64,000 bases of DNA, taken from contig NZ_LMEB01000006.1 in assembly GCF_001425945.1 (NCBI RefSeq), forward strand, positions 1-64,000, written 5' to 3'. The notes under the pieces are model-generated. The model searched no databases. It was not told the origin of the DNA and saw only the letters and a list, made by a program, of their open reading frames with translations. Shown here piece by piece: positions 54,695 to 64,000 of the stretch (the stretch's first letter is position 1; the number at the start of each line of letters is the position of its first letter). Origin of the DNA: Brevundimonas sp. Root1279. Its GTDB lineage: Bacteria > Pseudomonadota > Alphaproteobacteria > Caulobacterales > Caulobacteraceae. The position numbers and the translations under genes are program-made.

Positions 54695-55528
54695 TTGCGT
54701 CGCGCCTCGACCCTTGCCGCAGCTGCCGTAGCCGCCCTTTGCGGGGCCGGCCTCGCCCATGCGGCCTCGGCCCAGGAGGCCGCAGCGCGTCGTCCGAACA
54801 CCGTCATTCCGCACGGCGGCCAGGCCTCCGCGCCGCGCGCCGGCCTGACCCAGGCCCCCGGTCCGGTCCGCCGCACCCTGACTCCGGCCAACGCCTGGCT
54901 GCAGCCCGCCCCCGCGGTCGTCCCGGCCTCCCAGCCCGCGCTCCAGCCGGTCGCCGCTGCGCCTGCGCCGCAGCCCCAGCCGGTCCGCCCCCAGCCGCAA
55001 CCGCAGCCCGCGGTCGACTATCTGCCGAACCAGGGCCGCGGCCAGCCCGCGCCGGTCGAAGCCGTTTACGCTCCGGCGCCGGCCGCCGCGCCGGTCTCTG
55101 GGCCCGCTCCGGCCGACCGCGCCGCCGACCCCATGGCCCCGCGCCGCGACGCCCCGATCTTCCGCATGCAGCAGGGCGCCACGCTCCAACCCATGCCCGC
55201 GCAGGTCGCCGCCGACGCCGCCCCTCAAGCGGTAGCGACGTCCGCCGAACAGGCCCCCCGCCCCATCCGCGTCGCCACTGTGGTCAACACCGGCGAACAG
55301 CCGCCGCAGCAGGGCGCCCGCTACTATTCGGTCCACCGTCAGAACGGCCGCCAGCCGGACGCCCTGGTCATGCCGACCCCGACCTATGTCGACGCCCTCG
55401 CCGTGACCATGACCGAGACCCCGGCCTCGCAGGACCTGGCCCAGCCTGATCAGGGCCCGACCCTGATCCGCGACGGACAGGGCCGCGTCCGCGCCGCCCC
55501 CGCCGCTTCGGACGGAGACCACCAGTGA
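54695..55528 (+). CDS. secreted Pro/Ala/Gln-rich protein
   Basis: A 277-residue protein from TTG 54695, with GGAG eleven bases upstream. The signal peptide MRRASTLAAAAVAALCGAGLA ends near AHA-ASA-Q. The mature protein is low-complexity and probably disordered, with PQPQPVRPQPQPQPAVDYLPNQ-like stretches. A more ordered segment, ARYYSVHRQNGRQPDALVMPTPTYV split by a turn, lies near the end. No family is recognised. Its stop overlaps the start of the DUF2336 gene by four bases, so they are coupled. Confidence 0.7.
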   Translation: MRRASTLAAAAVAALCGAGLAHAASAQEAAARRPNTVIPHGGQASAPRAGLTQAPGPVRRTLTPANAWLQPAPAVVPASQPALQPVAAAPAPQPQPVRPQPQPQPAVDYLPNQGRGQPAPVEAVYAPAPAAAPVSGPAPADRAADPMAPRRDAPIFRMQQGATLQPMPAQVAADAAPQAVATSAEQAPRPIRVATVVNTGEQPPQQGARYYSVHRQNGRQPDALVMPTPTYVDALAVTMTETPASQDLAQPDQGPTLIRDGQGRVRAAPAASDGDHQ

Positions 55529-56631
55529 GCGAGACGGCCACCCTCTCTCGCCTGCCTGACCTGATCTCGCTCGCCGAGGAGGGGTCGAGCGAAAAGCGCC
55601 GCGCCCTGCTGCGCGAACTGACCGACCATTTCTTCGGCTCGCCCCAGCGCACCGAGACCGAGACGGCGCTGTACGACACCGTCCTGGACCGCCTCGCCGC
55701 GGACATGGAGACCGCCGTCCGGGCTGAGCTGTCGGCCCGGTTCTCGACTGCGCCGGACGCCCCGCACACCCTGATCCGCCGGCTGGCCAACGATGAAGCC
55801 GCCGTCGCCGGCGCTGTGCTCGCCGCCTCGCCGGTGCTCACCGACGACGACCTGCTCGGCGTCGTGCGTCGCCACGGCCAGGACCATCTGCGCGCCGTCT
55901 CGGCCCGCCCGACCGTCTCGGAGGCCGTCTCGGACGTCATCGTCGAGCGCGGCGACGACGAGACCCTCGGGACCCTGCTGCGCAACGACGGCGCCCGGCT
56001 GTCGCGCAAGGCCTCGGAAGCCGCCGTCGAGCGCGCCAAGAGCAACCCGGCCCTGCACGAGGCCACGGTGTCGCGCGCGACCCTGCCGCCCGACCTGCTC
56101 AACGACATGTATTTCGTGGTCGAAGCCCGCCTGCGCACCCGCATCCTGGAACAGAACGCCCGCCTCGATCCGGGTCTGCTGGAGAGCGCCCTGGCCGCCG
56201 GCCGCGCCCGCGTGGCCACGGACGACGGGGCCCTGCCGGCCGACTATTCGGAATGCCTCGCCTACGTCGAGGAGCTGAAGGCCGCCGGTCAGCTGAGCCC
56301 GCAGATGCTGGCGCGCTTCCTGCGTTCGGGCGCCAAGGGCGGGGGCCGCACGTCCTTCCTGATCGCCCTGGCCCAACTGGCCGACATCGACTTCCACACC
56401 GCCCGGCAGATCGTCGAGCGGCGCGAGCTCGACGCCCTGGCCGTGGTCTGCAAGGCCGCGGACCTGGATCGCGCCCTGTTCCTGACCTACGCGGTGGTGC
56501 TGCTCAACGACGACGGCGACGCCATGGCCAAGGCGCACTCCTACGCCCGGATGTACGCCGACCTGTCCAAAGAAGCGGCCCTGCGCACCCTGCGCTTCTG
56601 GCGCATGCGCCGCGGCGCGGTCGCCGCCTGA
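55525..56631 (+). CDS. DUF2336 protein (copy 1)
   Basis: A 368-residue, all-helical cytosolic protein of the alphaproteobacterial DUF2336 family. HEAT-like helical repeats (LIRRLANDEAAVAGAVLAASPVLTDDDL) occupy about 75-170 and a second helical part ends in SYARMYADLSKEAALRTLRFWRMRR over the last 30 residues. GTG 55525 overlaps the preceding stop. The function of the family is unknown; helical repeats suggest protein binding. A related gene lies at 57315-58532 with mucR between them. Confidence 0.87.
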   Translation: MSETATLSRLPDLISLAEEGSSEKRRALLRELTDHFFGSPQRTETETALYDTVLDRLAADMETAVRAELSARFSTAPDAPHTLIRRLANDEAAVAGAVLAASPVLTDDDLLGVVRRHGQDHLRAVSARPTVSEAVSDVIVERGDDETLGTLLRNDGARLSRKASEAAVERAKSNPALHEATVSRATLPPDLLNDMYFVVEARLRTRILEQNARLDPGLLESALAAGRARVATDDGALPADYSECLAYVEELKAAGQLSPQMLARFLRSGAKGGGRTSFLIALAQLADIDFHTARQIVERRELDALAVVCKAADLDRALFLTYAVVLLNDDGDAMAKAHSYARMYADLSKEAALRTLRFWRMRRGAVAA

Positions 56632-56681
56632 GCCTGCCCGCCTGAGGCGGCCCCAGCGCCTCACAGCCTGTCCCCACAAGC

Positions 56682-56713
56682 AAAAACGCCCGCCTTCAAG
56701 CAGAAGGCGGGCG
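56682..56713 (-). terminator. intrinsic terminator of mucR
   Basis: CGCCCGCCTTC (56687-56697), loop AAGCA, GAAGGCGGGCG (56703-56713): an 11 bp perfect stem. On the minus strand it is followed by TTTTTG (complement of 56681-56686), 23 bp past the mucR stop. On the plus strand it may also stop DUF2336 transcripts, although no plus-strand T-run follows. Confidence 0.85.
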
Positions 56714-56735
56714 CTTCGACTGACCTTGCGGTCGA

Positions 56736-57167
56736 CTATTTCTTGGCGGCGCGTCCGGCGCGGGCCGGCTTACGGCCGCCCTGGCCGAGACCCATCTGCT
56801 TGGCCAGGTCCGAACGGGCCTTGGCGTAGTTCGGGGCGACCATCGGATAGTCCTTCGGCAGACCCCACTTGGCCCGGTACTCCTCGGGGCTCATGTTGTA
56901 CTTGGTGCGCAGGTGACGCTTCAGCGACTTGAACTTGCGACCGTCTTCCAGGCAGACGAGGTAGTCCGGGGTGATCGACTTGCGGACCGGAACGGCCGGT
57001 TCCTTCGGCTCCGGCTCCGGCTCGACGGCGCCCGTCGAAACCTGCGACAGCGCGGCATGGATGCTGGAAATCAGGCCCGGGACCTCGGACGCCTGGACGC
57101 TATTGTTGCCGACATAGGCAGACACGATGTCAGCGGTCATTTCCAGCAGTTGGGAGTTGTCTTCCAT
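56736..57167 (-). CDS. mucR: MucR/Ros-family transcriptional regulator
   Basis: A 143-residue zinc-finger regulator. An N-terminal oligomerisation region ([22 protein letters not shown]) is followed by an acidic Pro/Glu linker ([17 protein letters not shown]). The finger has [16 protein letters not shown] (Cys-Asp-His type ligands as in MucR) and the family signature [17 protein letters not shown]. The tail is basic ([13 protein letters not shown]). In Caulobacter MucR proteins repress cell-cycle genes that CtrA activates. The 147 bp upstream region is AT-rich relative to its surroundings, in keeping with autoregulation. Confidence 0.96.
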   Translation of the reverse strand: MEDNSQLLEMTADIVSAYVGNNSVQASEVPGLISSIHAALSQVSTGAVEPEPEPKEPAVPVRKSITPDYLVCLEDGRKFKSLKRHLRTKYNMSPEEYRAKWGLPKDYPMVAPNYAKARSDLAKQMGLGQGGRKPARAGRAAKK

Positions 57168-57314
57168 ACCAGCAGCCTCGTCTCTAAAAAGCAGGGTTTT
57201 TGACTAAACCAGTTACGTGCGGGTGCATAGATTTGTTTGTGCAGGAAAGCAATGGCGACTGACGATTCGTGACTGCCAAGCAGATGAACGGACATTGTGC
57301 GCCGCAATGTAGTG
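57168..57314 (-). promoter_or_regulatory. AT-rich upstream region of mucR
   Basis: This 147 bp region between the second DUF2336 gene and mucR contains AT-rich tracts (minus strand TTTAGTCAAAAACC, CTGCTTTTTAGAG, AAACAAATC), rare in this genome. MucR-type proteins bind AT-rich sites and often repress themselves. No clear -35/-10 pair is picked out. Confidence 0.4.
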
Positions 57315-58532
57315 CTAGCGACCGAAGTTCTCCGCCAAGGCCAGCATCGCCGCCCGCTCCGGCGCCGAGTAATCATCGAGCGCCTCTTCCTCGCCGTCCC
57401 GGATGGCGCGCAGCAACGCCGGCGTCAGGGCCGAGGACAACGACCAGTTCCAGTAACGCAGGACGGTCTGCGCCCGATCGACAGCCAGCATGTCATAGGT
57501 GATCTGCACCCGCTCCCAGACCGGATCGACCCCGCCGTCCTCGGTGACCTCCAGCCGCCGCATCGAGCGCCACAGGCCGGTCAGGTCGCCCTTGGACAGG
57601 CCCGCCGCCTTACACAGGATGGCCAACGGCTCGCCGCCGGCGTCACCCAGGATCTTGGCTCCGGTGACCGGCTTGAGGCCGGCCAGGTAGGAGATCTCGG
57701 TCGCCGTCTCGCGCGTCAGGCCATGATGGGCGGCGGCGGCCACCGCCTGCTCGAGGTCGGCGTAGGGGCTCTTGTCTACGGCGGCGCGGTTGCGCTGGCG
57801 GCGCTCGATGAACTGCAGCGCCTTGCGCGCCACCGGGTCCTGCCAGTTCTCTTCTGCTGCGAGCGCGAAGACGTCCTCGGCGATCTCCTGCATCACTTCT
57901 CGTGACACGGCGAAGCGCTGCAGGATCGTGCGGCGATCTTCGGGTCCGCACCACCAGAACATGACGTAGGCGCCCGACGGCCTCAGCTCCGGCCGCTTGA
58001 GCAGATGCGGGCACAGGCTGCGTTCGGTGCGGCTCAGGCCCACCACGCCCTCGACCGCGACCTGGCTCAGCCGGGCGGTGTTGTTGCGCAAAACGGCCTC
58101 GATGACCTGGCTTTCGCCGAAGCTCATCAGGGTCTCGGTCACCACCTCCGACAGGGCGCGGCGGTTGGCCATCATGAAGCGGTGCTCGGTCCCGGCGTCG
58201 CGGGCGCAGGCGGTCAGGTCGGCGTCCGACAACGAGGCGCACTGCTCGATCAGCAGACCGGCGATATCCGGCTCGTCGCGAAGCAGCATCCGCGCCAGGG
58301 CGTTGGGCAGTTCGGCCAGCGGGGCCAGGCGCGCGGCCACCCGCTTGCGGTCCTCGTGCGAGGCCAGGCGCAGCATCTCGACCAGCAGATCGCCGGTCAC
58401 CGCCCGCTCGAAGGCGTTGATCCGGCTGGTCGGCAGCGACACCACGTCGGCCAGGCGCTTCAGCAGCGCATGGCGGGCGCGCAGGCCGCCTTGCGGCGCG
58501 GCGTCCCCTGACGTGTGAGCGGGATCGGACAT
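57315..58532 (-). CDS. DUF2336 protein (copy 2)
   Basis: A 405-residue, all-helical protein starting MSDPAHTSGDAA. It shares the DUF2336 pattern with copy 1: helical repeats (LARMLLRDEPDIAGLLIEQCASLSDADL), AVLRNNTARLSQVAVEGVV, and a C-terminal WERVQITYDMLAVDRAQTVLRYW in the same relative place. Identity between the copies is low, so they are old paralogues. It reads toward mucR, 147 bp away on the same strand. A perfect 12 bp palindrome lies 24 bp upstream of the start. Confidence 0.85.
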   Translation of the reverse strand: MSDPAHTSGDAAPQGGLRARHALLKRLADVVSLPTSRINAFERAVTGDLLVEMLRLASHEDRKRVAARLAPLAELPNALARMLLRDEPDIAGLLIEQCASLSDADLTACARDAGTEHRFMMANRRALSEVVTETLMSFGESQVIEAVLRNNTARLSQVAVEGVVGLSRTERSLCPHLLKRPELRPSGAYVMFWWCGPEDRRTILQRFAVSREVMQEIAEDVFALAAEENWQDPVARKALQFIERRQRNRAAVDKSPYADLEQAVAAAAHHGLTRETATEISYLAGLKPVTGAKILGDAGGEPLAILCKAAGLSKGDLTGLWRSMRRLEVTEDGGVDPVWERVQITYDMLAVDRAQTVLRYWNWSLSSALTPALLRAIRDGEEEALDDYSAPERAAMLALAENFGR

Positions 58533-58555
58533 ATCGAGCCCACGGTACAATCGTC

Positions 58556-58567
58556 GCGGTTAACCGC
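58556..58567. promoter_or_regulatory. 12 bp palindrome GCGGTTAACCGC
   Basis: A perfect palindrome whose nearest base is 24 bp upstream of the DUF2336 copy 2 ATG. It contains GTTAAC. Its position near the expected transcription start suits an operator. Confidence 0.4.
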
Positions 58568-58618
58568 CTGTGACGGTGGCAGTCGAAAGCCTCCGGGCGG
58601 CCCGGGCCGCCCCAGGGA

Positions 58619-59248
58619 TCATCGCCGCACGCCTCTCAGGCCGGCCTGGCGCCGCGCCGCGCGGGCCAGCAGCATGTCGAAATGACCACGCAGCGCAGCT
58701 ACGCCCCGGTCGAAATAGGCCACGTCGCGATGGGTCCGCGCCTGCATGACGCCGCCCTCCATCGTGGTCAGGACGAACTCGCCCAGAGCCTGCTTGTCGA
58801 GGTCGTGCGGCAGGCGGTCGCCCGCCTCGTCGAGGCAGCGGACGATGGCTTGCACCCAGCCGGTGAAGTTGACCGCCAGCAGGTCGCGCACCACCGGGTC
58901 CGCCTCGTGCAGCTCCAGCGCCAGGCTGCCGATCGGGCAGCCATAGGTGCAGTCGCTCTCAAGGATCAGCCAGCGGTACCGCGCCAGGAGGGCGAAGATG
59001 CGCTCGACCGGATCGTCGACGCCCTCCCAGGCCGGGTCGACCAGGTTCTCGTACAGGCCGTCGCGATAAGCCTCGAGCACGGCGATCAGCACGTCCTGCT
59101 TGCCCGGAAACACATGATACAGGCTGCCCGCGTTCAGCTGGGTCCGGCTCAGGATGTCGGCGATCGAGGTCGAGTTGTAGCCCTTGGCCCAGAACAGCTC
59201 AGTGGCGGCCATCACGATCCTCGTGCGGGTGTCGGCGGCGGCGCTCAT
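58619..59248 (-). CDS. TetR-family transcriptional regulator
   Basis: A 209-residue regulator. The N-terminal HTH is RTRIVMAATELFWAKGY followed by TSIADILSRTQLNAGSLYHVFPGK. The C-terminal ligand domain has CTYGCPIGSLALEL, typical of the TetR group that includes YcdC/AcuR-like regulators. The ATG at 59248 overlaps the stop of the DUF4287 gene (ATGA), so they form an operon. A near-perfect 16 bp palindrome upstream of the operon is the likely autoregulatory operator. Confidence 0.92.
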   Translation of the reverse strand: MSAAADTRTRIVMAATELFWAKGYNSTSIADILSRTQLNAGSLYHVFPGKQDVLIAVLEAYRDGLYENLVDPAWEGVDDPVERIFALLARYRWLILESDCTYGCPIGSLALELHEADPVVRDLLAVNFTGWVQAIVRCLDEAGDRLPHDLDKQALGEFVLTTMEGGVMQARTHRDVAYFDRGVAALRGHFDMLLARAARRQAGLRGVRR

Positions 59249-59802
59249 GCCCGGTCCCAGGCCTGGCGGATCCAGCCCTCGACCTCGGCGTCGACCTCCT
59301 CGGCCGAGGCGATGCGGACACGGTGGCTGACCATGCCGTTCCACGAGCCGGCCGCCTCCAGCCGCCCCGACGGCTCGACGCCCTTCAGCGCCAGGCCGAG
59401 GTCGAAGCGGTCCTTGGTCGACGGCTGCCCCAGGCCGAACTGCTTGCTGCGGCGGAAGCTGACATAGCCCTTCTTGGGCGCGAACTCCGCCCCGTCGAGA
59501 CCCGAAACGATGGCCGCGACCTTGTCATAGACCGGCTTCATCGCCGCCTTGGGCCCGGCGAACATGGCCTCCATCAGGGCCTCGTCCTCGCTCGATCCGG
59601 CGTCCGAGGCGAAGGTCTTGTGGGCCACCAGATTGGCGTAGCCGTGGCCCAGGCCATGCTCGACCTTCAGCCAGTCGACCAGCCACTTGTGCTTGCCCTG
59701 GCCGCTCGAGCGGGCCAGCGCGGTCCAGGCGTCGAGCGGCTTGCCGGTCTTGGCCTCGAGGTTGGCGATCATGTTCGCCAGCTCGACTTGCGGGTCCGCC
59801 AT
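59245..59802 (-). CDS. DUF4287/DUF5655 protein
   Basis: A 185-residue cytosolic protein. The N-terminal DUF4287 part reads MIANLEAKTGKPLDAWTALARSSG and GKHKWLVDWLKVEHGLGHGYANLV. The C-terminal DUF5655-like part has GAEFAPKKGYVSFRRSKQFGLGQPSTKDRFDLGLALKG in sequence. Function is unknown. It is the first gene of an operon with a TetR regulator and is probably the regulated gene. Confidence 0.88.
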   Translation of the reverse strand: MADPQVELANMIANLEAKTGKPLDAWTALARSSGQGKHKWLVDWLKVEHGLGHGYANLVAHKTFASDAGSSEDEALMEAMFAGPKAAMKPVYDKVAAIVSGLDGAEFAPKKGYVSFRRSKQFGLGQPSTKDRFDLGLALKGVEPSGRLEAAGSWNGMVSHRVRIASAEEVDAEVEGWIRQAWDRA

Positions 59803-59865
59803 GGCTGTCTCCTCGTCGCTTCGAGCGCAATCGACGCTCTTTCAAGAACGAGAGTCAACGAGAAT

Positions 59866-59881
59866 TTGAACGATCGCTCAA
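59866..59881. promoter_or_regulatory. 16 bp TetR-type operator candidate
   Basis: TTGAACGATCGCTCAA is palindromic except for one base pair (arms TTGAACGA and TCGCTCAA). It lies 64 bp upstream of the DUF4287-tetR operon, the normal place for an autoregulated TetR operator. Confidence 0.5.
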
Positions 59882-59888
59882 CTGATCG

Positions 59889-60761
59889 TCAGTCACCCAG
59901 CAGGGCGAGCAGTTCAGCCTCGGGCAGGTTGGGATCGGCCAGGGGGTTGGCGCTGACCTGGCCGTACCAGTCGGGTGAGACCCGCGGCCGCGGCCGGCCG
60001 AAGCGGATCCAGTCCGCCTCCAGGATCATGTCGACGCCGGCCTCGCGATTGACCGTCCGGTTGTCGACGTCGGCCCGCTCGGGGCCCGGCGGGACGTCGT
60101 CGCTGGTCGTGTAGGCGATCAGCCCGACCTGCATCACCGGGCTGTTCTCCATCCGGTAGAAGCGGTCGCGCACCCGCCATTCGGTCTCGCCCTCGGGCCG
60201 CGCCAAGGCGACCAGCACCATGCCCACCCGCACCAGCCGCAGCTCGACCCAGCCGCCGGGGAAGGGCCGCAGCTTGAGCGAGGAATAGCTGTTGTAGGTG
60301 CCCTTGGTCTCGGTCATCGGCTGGCCGGCGACGTGTCCGACGCCGGTGGTGATGAAGTGCCAGTTCTCGGCCCGCGGCGCCCATTGCTCGGCGCTCAGCC
60401 GGTTCGGGACCCGCGCCATCAGGCCGCCCAACGACCAGGTCCCACCCGGAATGTCGCCCTCGTGGCCCCGCACCCTCACCCGCGCCCGCACGTCGAAGTC
60501 GCCCGTAACCTCGCGGAACAGGAAGGGCGCGTTCAGGTCGCGCACCCAGGCCGAATGATAGGGCTCGATGTGCAGGGCGCCCGGCGTGGTGGCGCCCACG
60601 TCGATCGCCTTGATCTTGTCCGGCCAGCCATACGCTTGGTCGAAGCGCGTCCAGCCAGTCAGTTCGCCGCCGTCGAACTCGTCCGACAGGGCGGTCAGAT
60701 CGTCCTGGGCGAGAGCCGGGGCGGCGGCGAGCAGACTGAGGCAGGCGATCAGGATGCGCAT
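59889..60761 (-). CDS. secreted concanavalin-like (DUF1349-type) protein
   Basis: A 290-residue exported protein (signal MRILIACLSLLAAAPALAQ). The mature start LSDEFDGGELTGWTRF and the beta-rich sequence that follows (FREVTGDFDVRARVRVRG, NSYSSLKLRPFPGGWVELRLVR) resemble the concanavalin-A-like domain of DUF1349 and glycosidase-associated proteins. No catalytic glycosidase residues can be pointed out. A carbohydrate-binding role is plausible. The ATG at 60761 begins the signal peptide directly. Confidence 0.78.
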   Translation of the reverse strand: MRILIACLSLLAAAPALAQDDLTALSDEFDGGELTGWTRFDQAYGWPDKIKAIDVGATTPGALHIEPYHSAWVRDLNAPFLFREVTGDFDVRARVRVRGHEGDIPGGTWSLGGLMARVPNRLSAEQWAPRAENWHFITTGVGHVAGQPMTETKGTYNSYSSLKLRPFPGGWVELRLVRVGMVLVALARPEGETEWRVRDRFYRMENSPVMQVGLIAYTTSDDVPPGPERADVDNRTVNREAGVDMILEADWIRFGRPRPRVSPDWYGQVSANPLADPNLPEAELLALLGD

Positions 60762-60892
60762 GAAGGCTCCGGCGTTGGAAGAACGCCAGTCGGCCGCGCG
60801 AAGGCCGCGCTGTAAAGTTAAGCTTCGGTCAGGTCCGCCCAGCCTCGGCCCCGCCGCTGAAACGGAGCCGAAACACCACCGAAACAATCGGC

Positions 60893-61873
<981 letters not shown>

Positions 61874-62119
61874 GGGGAGATCTCCGTACGGTGAGGCTCA
61901 CAAGAGATAGGGCGGCTTACCGCGATGCAAGAGCCTCCTTAGCCGAACAGCTCAGCTTCGTCGCCATTTCTGCGTGTCGCACAATGCGCCTGCGTCAACC
62001 GGGGCGGCCGCGCTATCCGGTCAAACCCTCAGACGCTCCGCAACCTCCCCGCGTGGTGGGGCCTCAGGGCGGGTGTTAGTTTCCGTCACCGCACGCGTCG
62101 GCTCGCTCCGGGGATCCCG

Positions 62120-63547
62120 ATGAAGTCTGAGCAGAAGCTTTCGCTCTTCACCCTGACCGCCATGGTGGTCGGCTCGATGGTCGGGGCTGGCATCTTCAAC
62201 CTGCCCGCCCGCTTCGGCGCGGCCACCGGTCCCTTCGGCGCCCTGATCGCCTGGAGCATAGCGGGCGGCGGCATGTACATGCTGGCCCGGGTCTTCCAGG
62301 CCCTGGCCGAGAAGAAGCCCGAGATCGACTCCGGCGTCTTCGCCTACGCCAAGGCCGGCTTTGGCGACTACGCGGGCTTTCTGTCGGCCTTCGGCTATTG
62401 GCTGGGAAGCTGCCTCGGCAACGTCTTCTACTGGGTCCTGATCGGCTCGACCCTGGGCCGCTTCTTCCCCGAACTGTTCGGCGACGGCAGCACCCTGATC
62501 GCCATCGCCGTCTCCCTGGTCGGCATCTGGTCCTTCCACTTCATGATCCTGCGCGGCGTCGAGCAGGCGGCGGTGATCAACGGCATCGTCACCATCGCCA
62601 AGATCGTGCCCCTGGTCGTGGCCCTGCTGATCATGGTCGTGGCCTTCAACTGGGATCAGTTCTCGACCAATTTCTTCGGCGGCGCCGACATGCCCGAGAA
62701 GTCGCTGATCGCCCAGGTGCGCGACACCATGCTGATCACCGTCTTTGTCTTCCTCGGGATCGAGGGGGCCAGCGTCTATTCCCGTTTCGCCAAGACGCGC
62801 GCCGACGTCGGACGGGCGACCATCCTCGGCTTCGTCGGCGTCACCGGCCTGATGGTGGCCATCACCCTGCTGCCCTACGCCGCCCTGCCCCAGTCGACCA
62901 TCGCCGGCCTGACCCAGCCGTCCCTCGCCAGCGTGCTGGAAGAGATCGTCGGCCACTGGGGCGCGGTGTTCATCTCGATCGGCGTCCTGGTCTCGGTGCT
63001 CGGCGCCTATCTGGCCTGGTCGCTGATCTGCGCCGAGGTGATGTTCGCCGCCGCCAGGTCCAAGGACATGCCCAAGCTTTTCGCAGCGGAGAACGCCCGC
63101 AAGGTGCCGGCCAACGCCCTGTGGGCGACCAATATCGTCGTCTCCCTGTTCGTCATCTCGACCTACTGGTCGGCCGACGCCTTCAACTTCATGCTCGACA
63201 TGACCAGCGTCACGGCCCTGCTGCCCTATCTGCTGGTCGCGGCCTACGGCGTTCTCGTCGCCCGGCGCGGCGAGGGCTACGAGACAACGCCGAACGAGCG
63301 CGGGCGCGACCAGATCTTCGCCGGACTGGCGGTGCTCTACACCCTGTTCATGTTCGTCGCCGCGGGCGTGAAATACGTCGTCCTGCTGGCCGTCCTGCTG
63401 GTCCCTGGGACCCTGCTCTACGTCTGGGCGCGGCGCGAGCAGAACGCCCGGCTGTTCACCCCTCGCGAGCTGATCATCTTCGCCGTCGCCGCCGTGGCGG
63501 CCCTGTACGGCGTCTACGGCCTGATCAGCGGCGCCATCACCCCCTAG
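62120..63547 (+). CDS. arcD: arginine/ornithine antiporter (APA family)
   Basis: A 475-residue membrane protein with about 12 to 13 helices. The N-terminal LFTLTAMVVGSMVGAGIFNLP is the substrate-binding GSMVGAGIF motif of the basic amino-acid/polyamine antiporter family. FVFLGIEGASVYSRFAKTR and AYLAWSLICAEVMFAAARSKDMP follow in the middle. Arginine deiminase starts 15 bp downstream, which identifies it as the exchanger importing arginine and exporting ornithine. Confidence 0.93.
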   Translation: MKSEQKLSLFTLTAMVVGSMVGAGIFNLPARFGAATGPFGALIAWSIAGGGMYMLARVFQALAEKKPEIDSGVFAYAKAGFGDYAGFLSAFGYWLGSCLGNVFYWVLIGSTLGRFFPELFGDGSTLIAIAVSLVGIWSFHFMILRGVEQAAVINGIVTIAKIVPLVVALLIMVVAFNWDQFSTNFFGGADMPEKSLIAQVRDTMLITVFVFLGIEGASVYSRFAKTRADVGRATILGFVGVTGLMVAITLLPYAALPQSTIAGLTQPSLASVLEEIVGHWGAVFISIGVLVSVLGAYLAWSLICAEVMFAAARSKDMPKLFAAENARKVPANALWATNIVVSLFVISTYWSADAFNFMLDMTSVTALLPYLLVAAYGVLVARRGEGYETTPNERGRDQIFAGLAVLYTLFMFVAAGVKYVVLLAVLLVPGTLLYVWARREQNARLFTPRELIIFAVAAVAALYGVYGLISGAITP

Positions 63548-63562
63548 CGTCAGGAGACGGGC

Positions 63563-64000
63563 ATGTCCGACACCCCATTCGGCGTTCACTCGGAGGTCGG
63601 CCAACTGCGCAAGGTCATGGTCTGCGCACCCGGCCGGGCCCACCAGCGGCTGACGCCCTCGAACTGCGACGACCTGCTGTTCGACGACGTGCTGTGGGTC
63701 GAGAACGCCAAGCGCGACCACTTCGACTTCATGACCAAGATGCGCGATCGCGGCATCGAGGTCGTCGAGATGCACAACCTGCTCGCCGAGACCGTGGCCG
63801 TGCCCGAGGCCAAGGCGTGGATCCTCGACCACCAGGTCGTGCCCAACCAGATCGGCCTGGGCCTGCTCGAAGAAGTCCGCGCCTTCCTCGAAAGCCTGTC
63901 GAACCGCGAGCTGGCCGAGACCCTGATCGGCGGCCTTTCCACCTTCGAATTCCCGGAGGACATCGGCGGCCACCAGCTGGCCCTCATCAGAGACGCCGCC
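63563..64000 (+). CDS. arcA: arginine deiminase, N-terminal part (cut by right edge)
   Basis: The first 146 residues of arginine deiminase, which hydrolyses arginine to citrulline and ammonia. The N-terminus [37 protein letters not shown] and the loop before PNQIG are diagnostic. AGGAGA lies seven bases before the ATG. The catalytic Cys and His lie beyond the edge. With arcD it suggests an arginine deiminase pathway giving ATP when respiration is limited; arcB and arcC are expected downstream but are not visible. Confidence 0.95.
   Translation, partial: MSDTPFGVHSEVGQLRKVMVCAPGRAHQRLTPSNCDDLLFDDVLWVENAKRDHFDFMTKMRDRGIEVVEMHNLLAETVAVPEAKAWILDHQVVPNQIGLGLLEEVRAFLESLSNRELAETLIGGLSTFEFPEDIGGHQLALIRDAA

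Overview
The window is a GC-rich, gene-dense chromosomal segment of an alphaproteobacterium, most likely from the Caulobacteraceae (Caulobacter/Brevundimonas/Phenylobacterium group). The evidence is a complete RcGTA-type gene transfer agent cluster, a MucR/Ros regulator next to DUF2336 genes, an alphaproteobacterial RpoH, housekeeping-type -10 elements of the form GCTANAWC, and many GTG/TTG starts with 1-4 nt gene overlaps. The genus is an inference; no rRNA or tRNA gene is present to settle it.

Layout. 0-8.3 kb: a chemotaxis receptor cut by the left edge, an OprB-like porin, then an envelope signalling locus (S41 peptidase, EF-hand protein, OmpR-type regulator, histidine kinase, second S41 peptidase). 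8.4-14.6 kb: glycolysis (gap, a small membrane protein, pgk, class I aldolase) with an NO-sensing H-NOX protein and its hybrid kinase embedded between pgk and the aldolase. 14.6-22.2 kb: a DUF2799 lipoprotein, an RluD-type pseudouridine synthase, an acetyltransferase, rpoH, a receiver protein lacking the phosphoacceptor Asp, purA, serC and a DnaJ-like protein.

22.3-41.2 kb: the gene transfer agent, transcribed on the minus strand from g1 (about 41.2 kb) to g15 (22.3 kb). Every structural and packaging gene of the RcGTA order can be named: TerS, TerL, portal, g3.5, protease, capsid, adaptor, stopper, tail terminator, tail tube, chaperones, tape measure, distal tail, hub, peptidase and megatron. 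It is broken into three blocks by non-GTA genes: seven genes between g4 and g5, and a tandem pair of plus-strand DUF805 membrane proteins between g12 and g11. Several junctions carry inverted repeats, and a perfect IHF consensus lies just upstream of g1.

41.3-54.6 kb: a GAF/PAS hybrid kinase, a YcgN cysteine-cluster protein, an HscC-type Hsp70 coupled to a membrane J-like protein with HPE instead of HPD, an Uup-type ABC-F ATPase, an HSL-family hydrolase, a 585 bp stretch without a credible gene but with strong hairpins, a secreted acidic protein and a three-gene ABC importer. 54.6-64 kb: a secreted Pro/Gln-rich protein coupled to DUF2336, MucR, a second DUF2336 gene, a DUF4287/TetR pair with a palindromic operator, a secreted concanavalin-like protein, cysK, and the start of an arginine deiminase locus (arcD, arcA cut by the right edge).

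The most unusual items are the interrupted GTA with its probable IHF-dependent promoter, the H-NOX system inside the glycolytic cluster with a motif shared by the gap and aldolase promoters, the HscC/HPE-domain pair, and the receiver with Glu in place of Asp.
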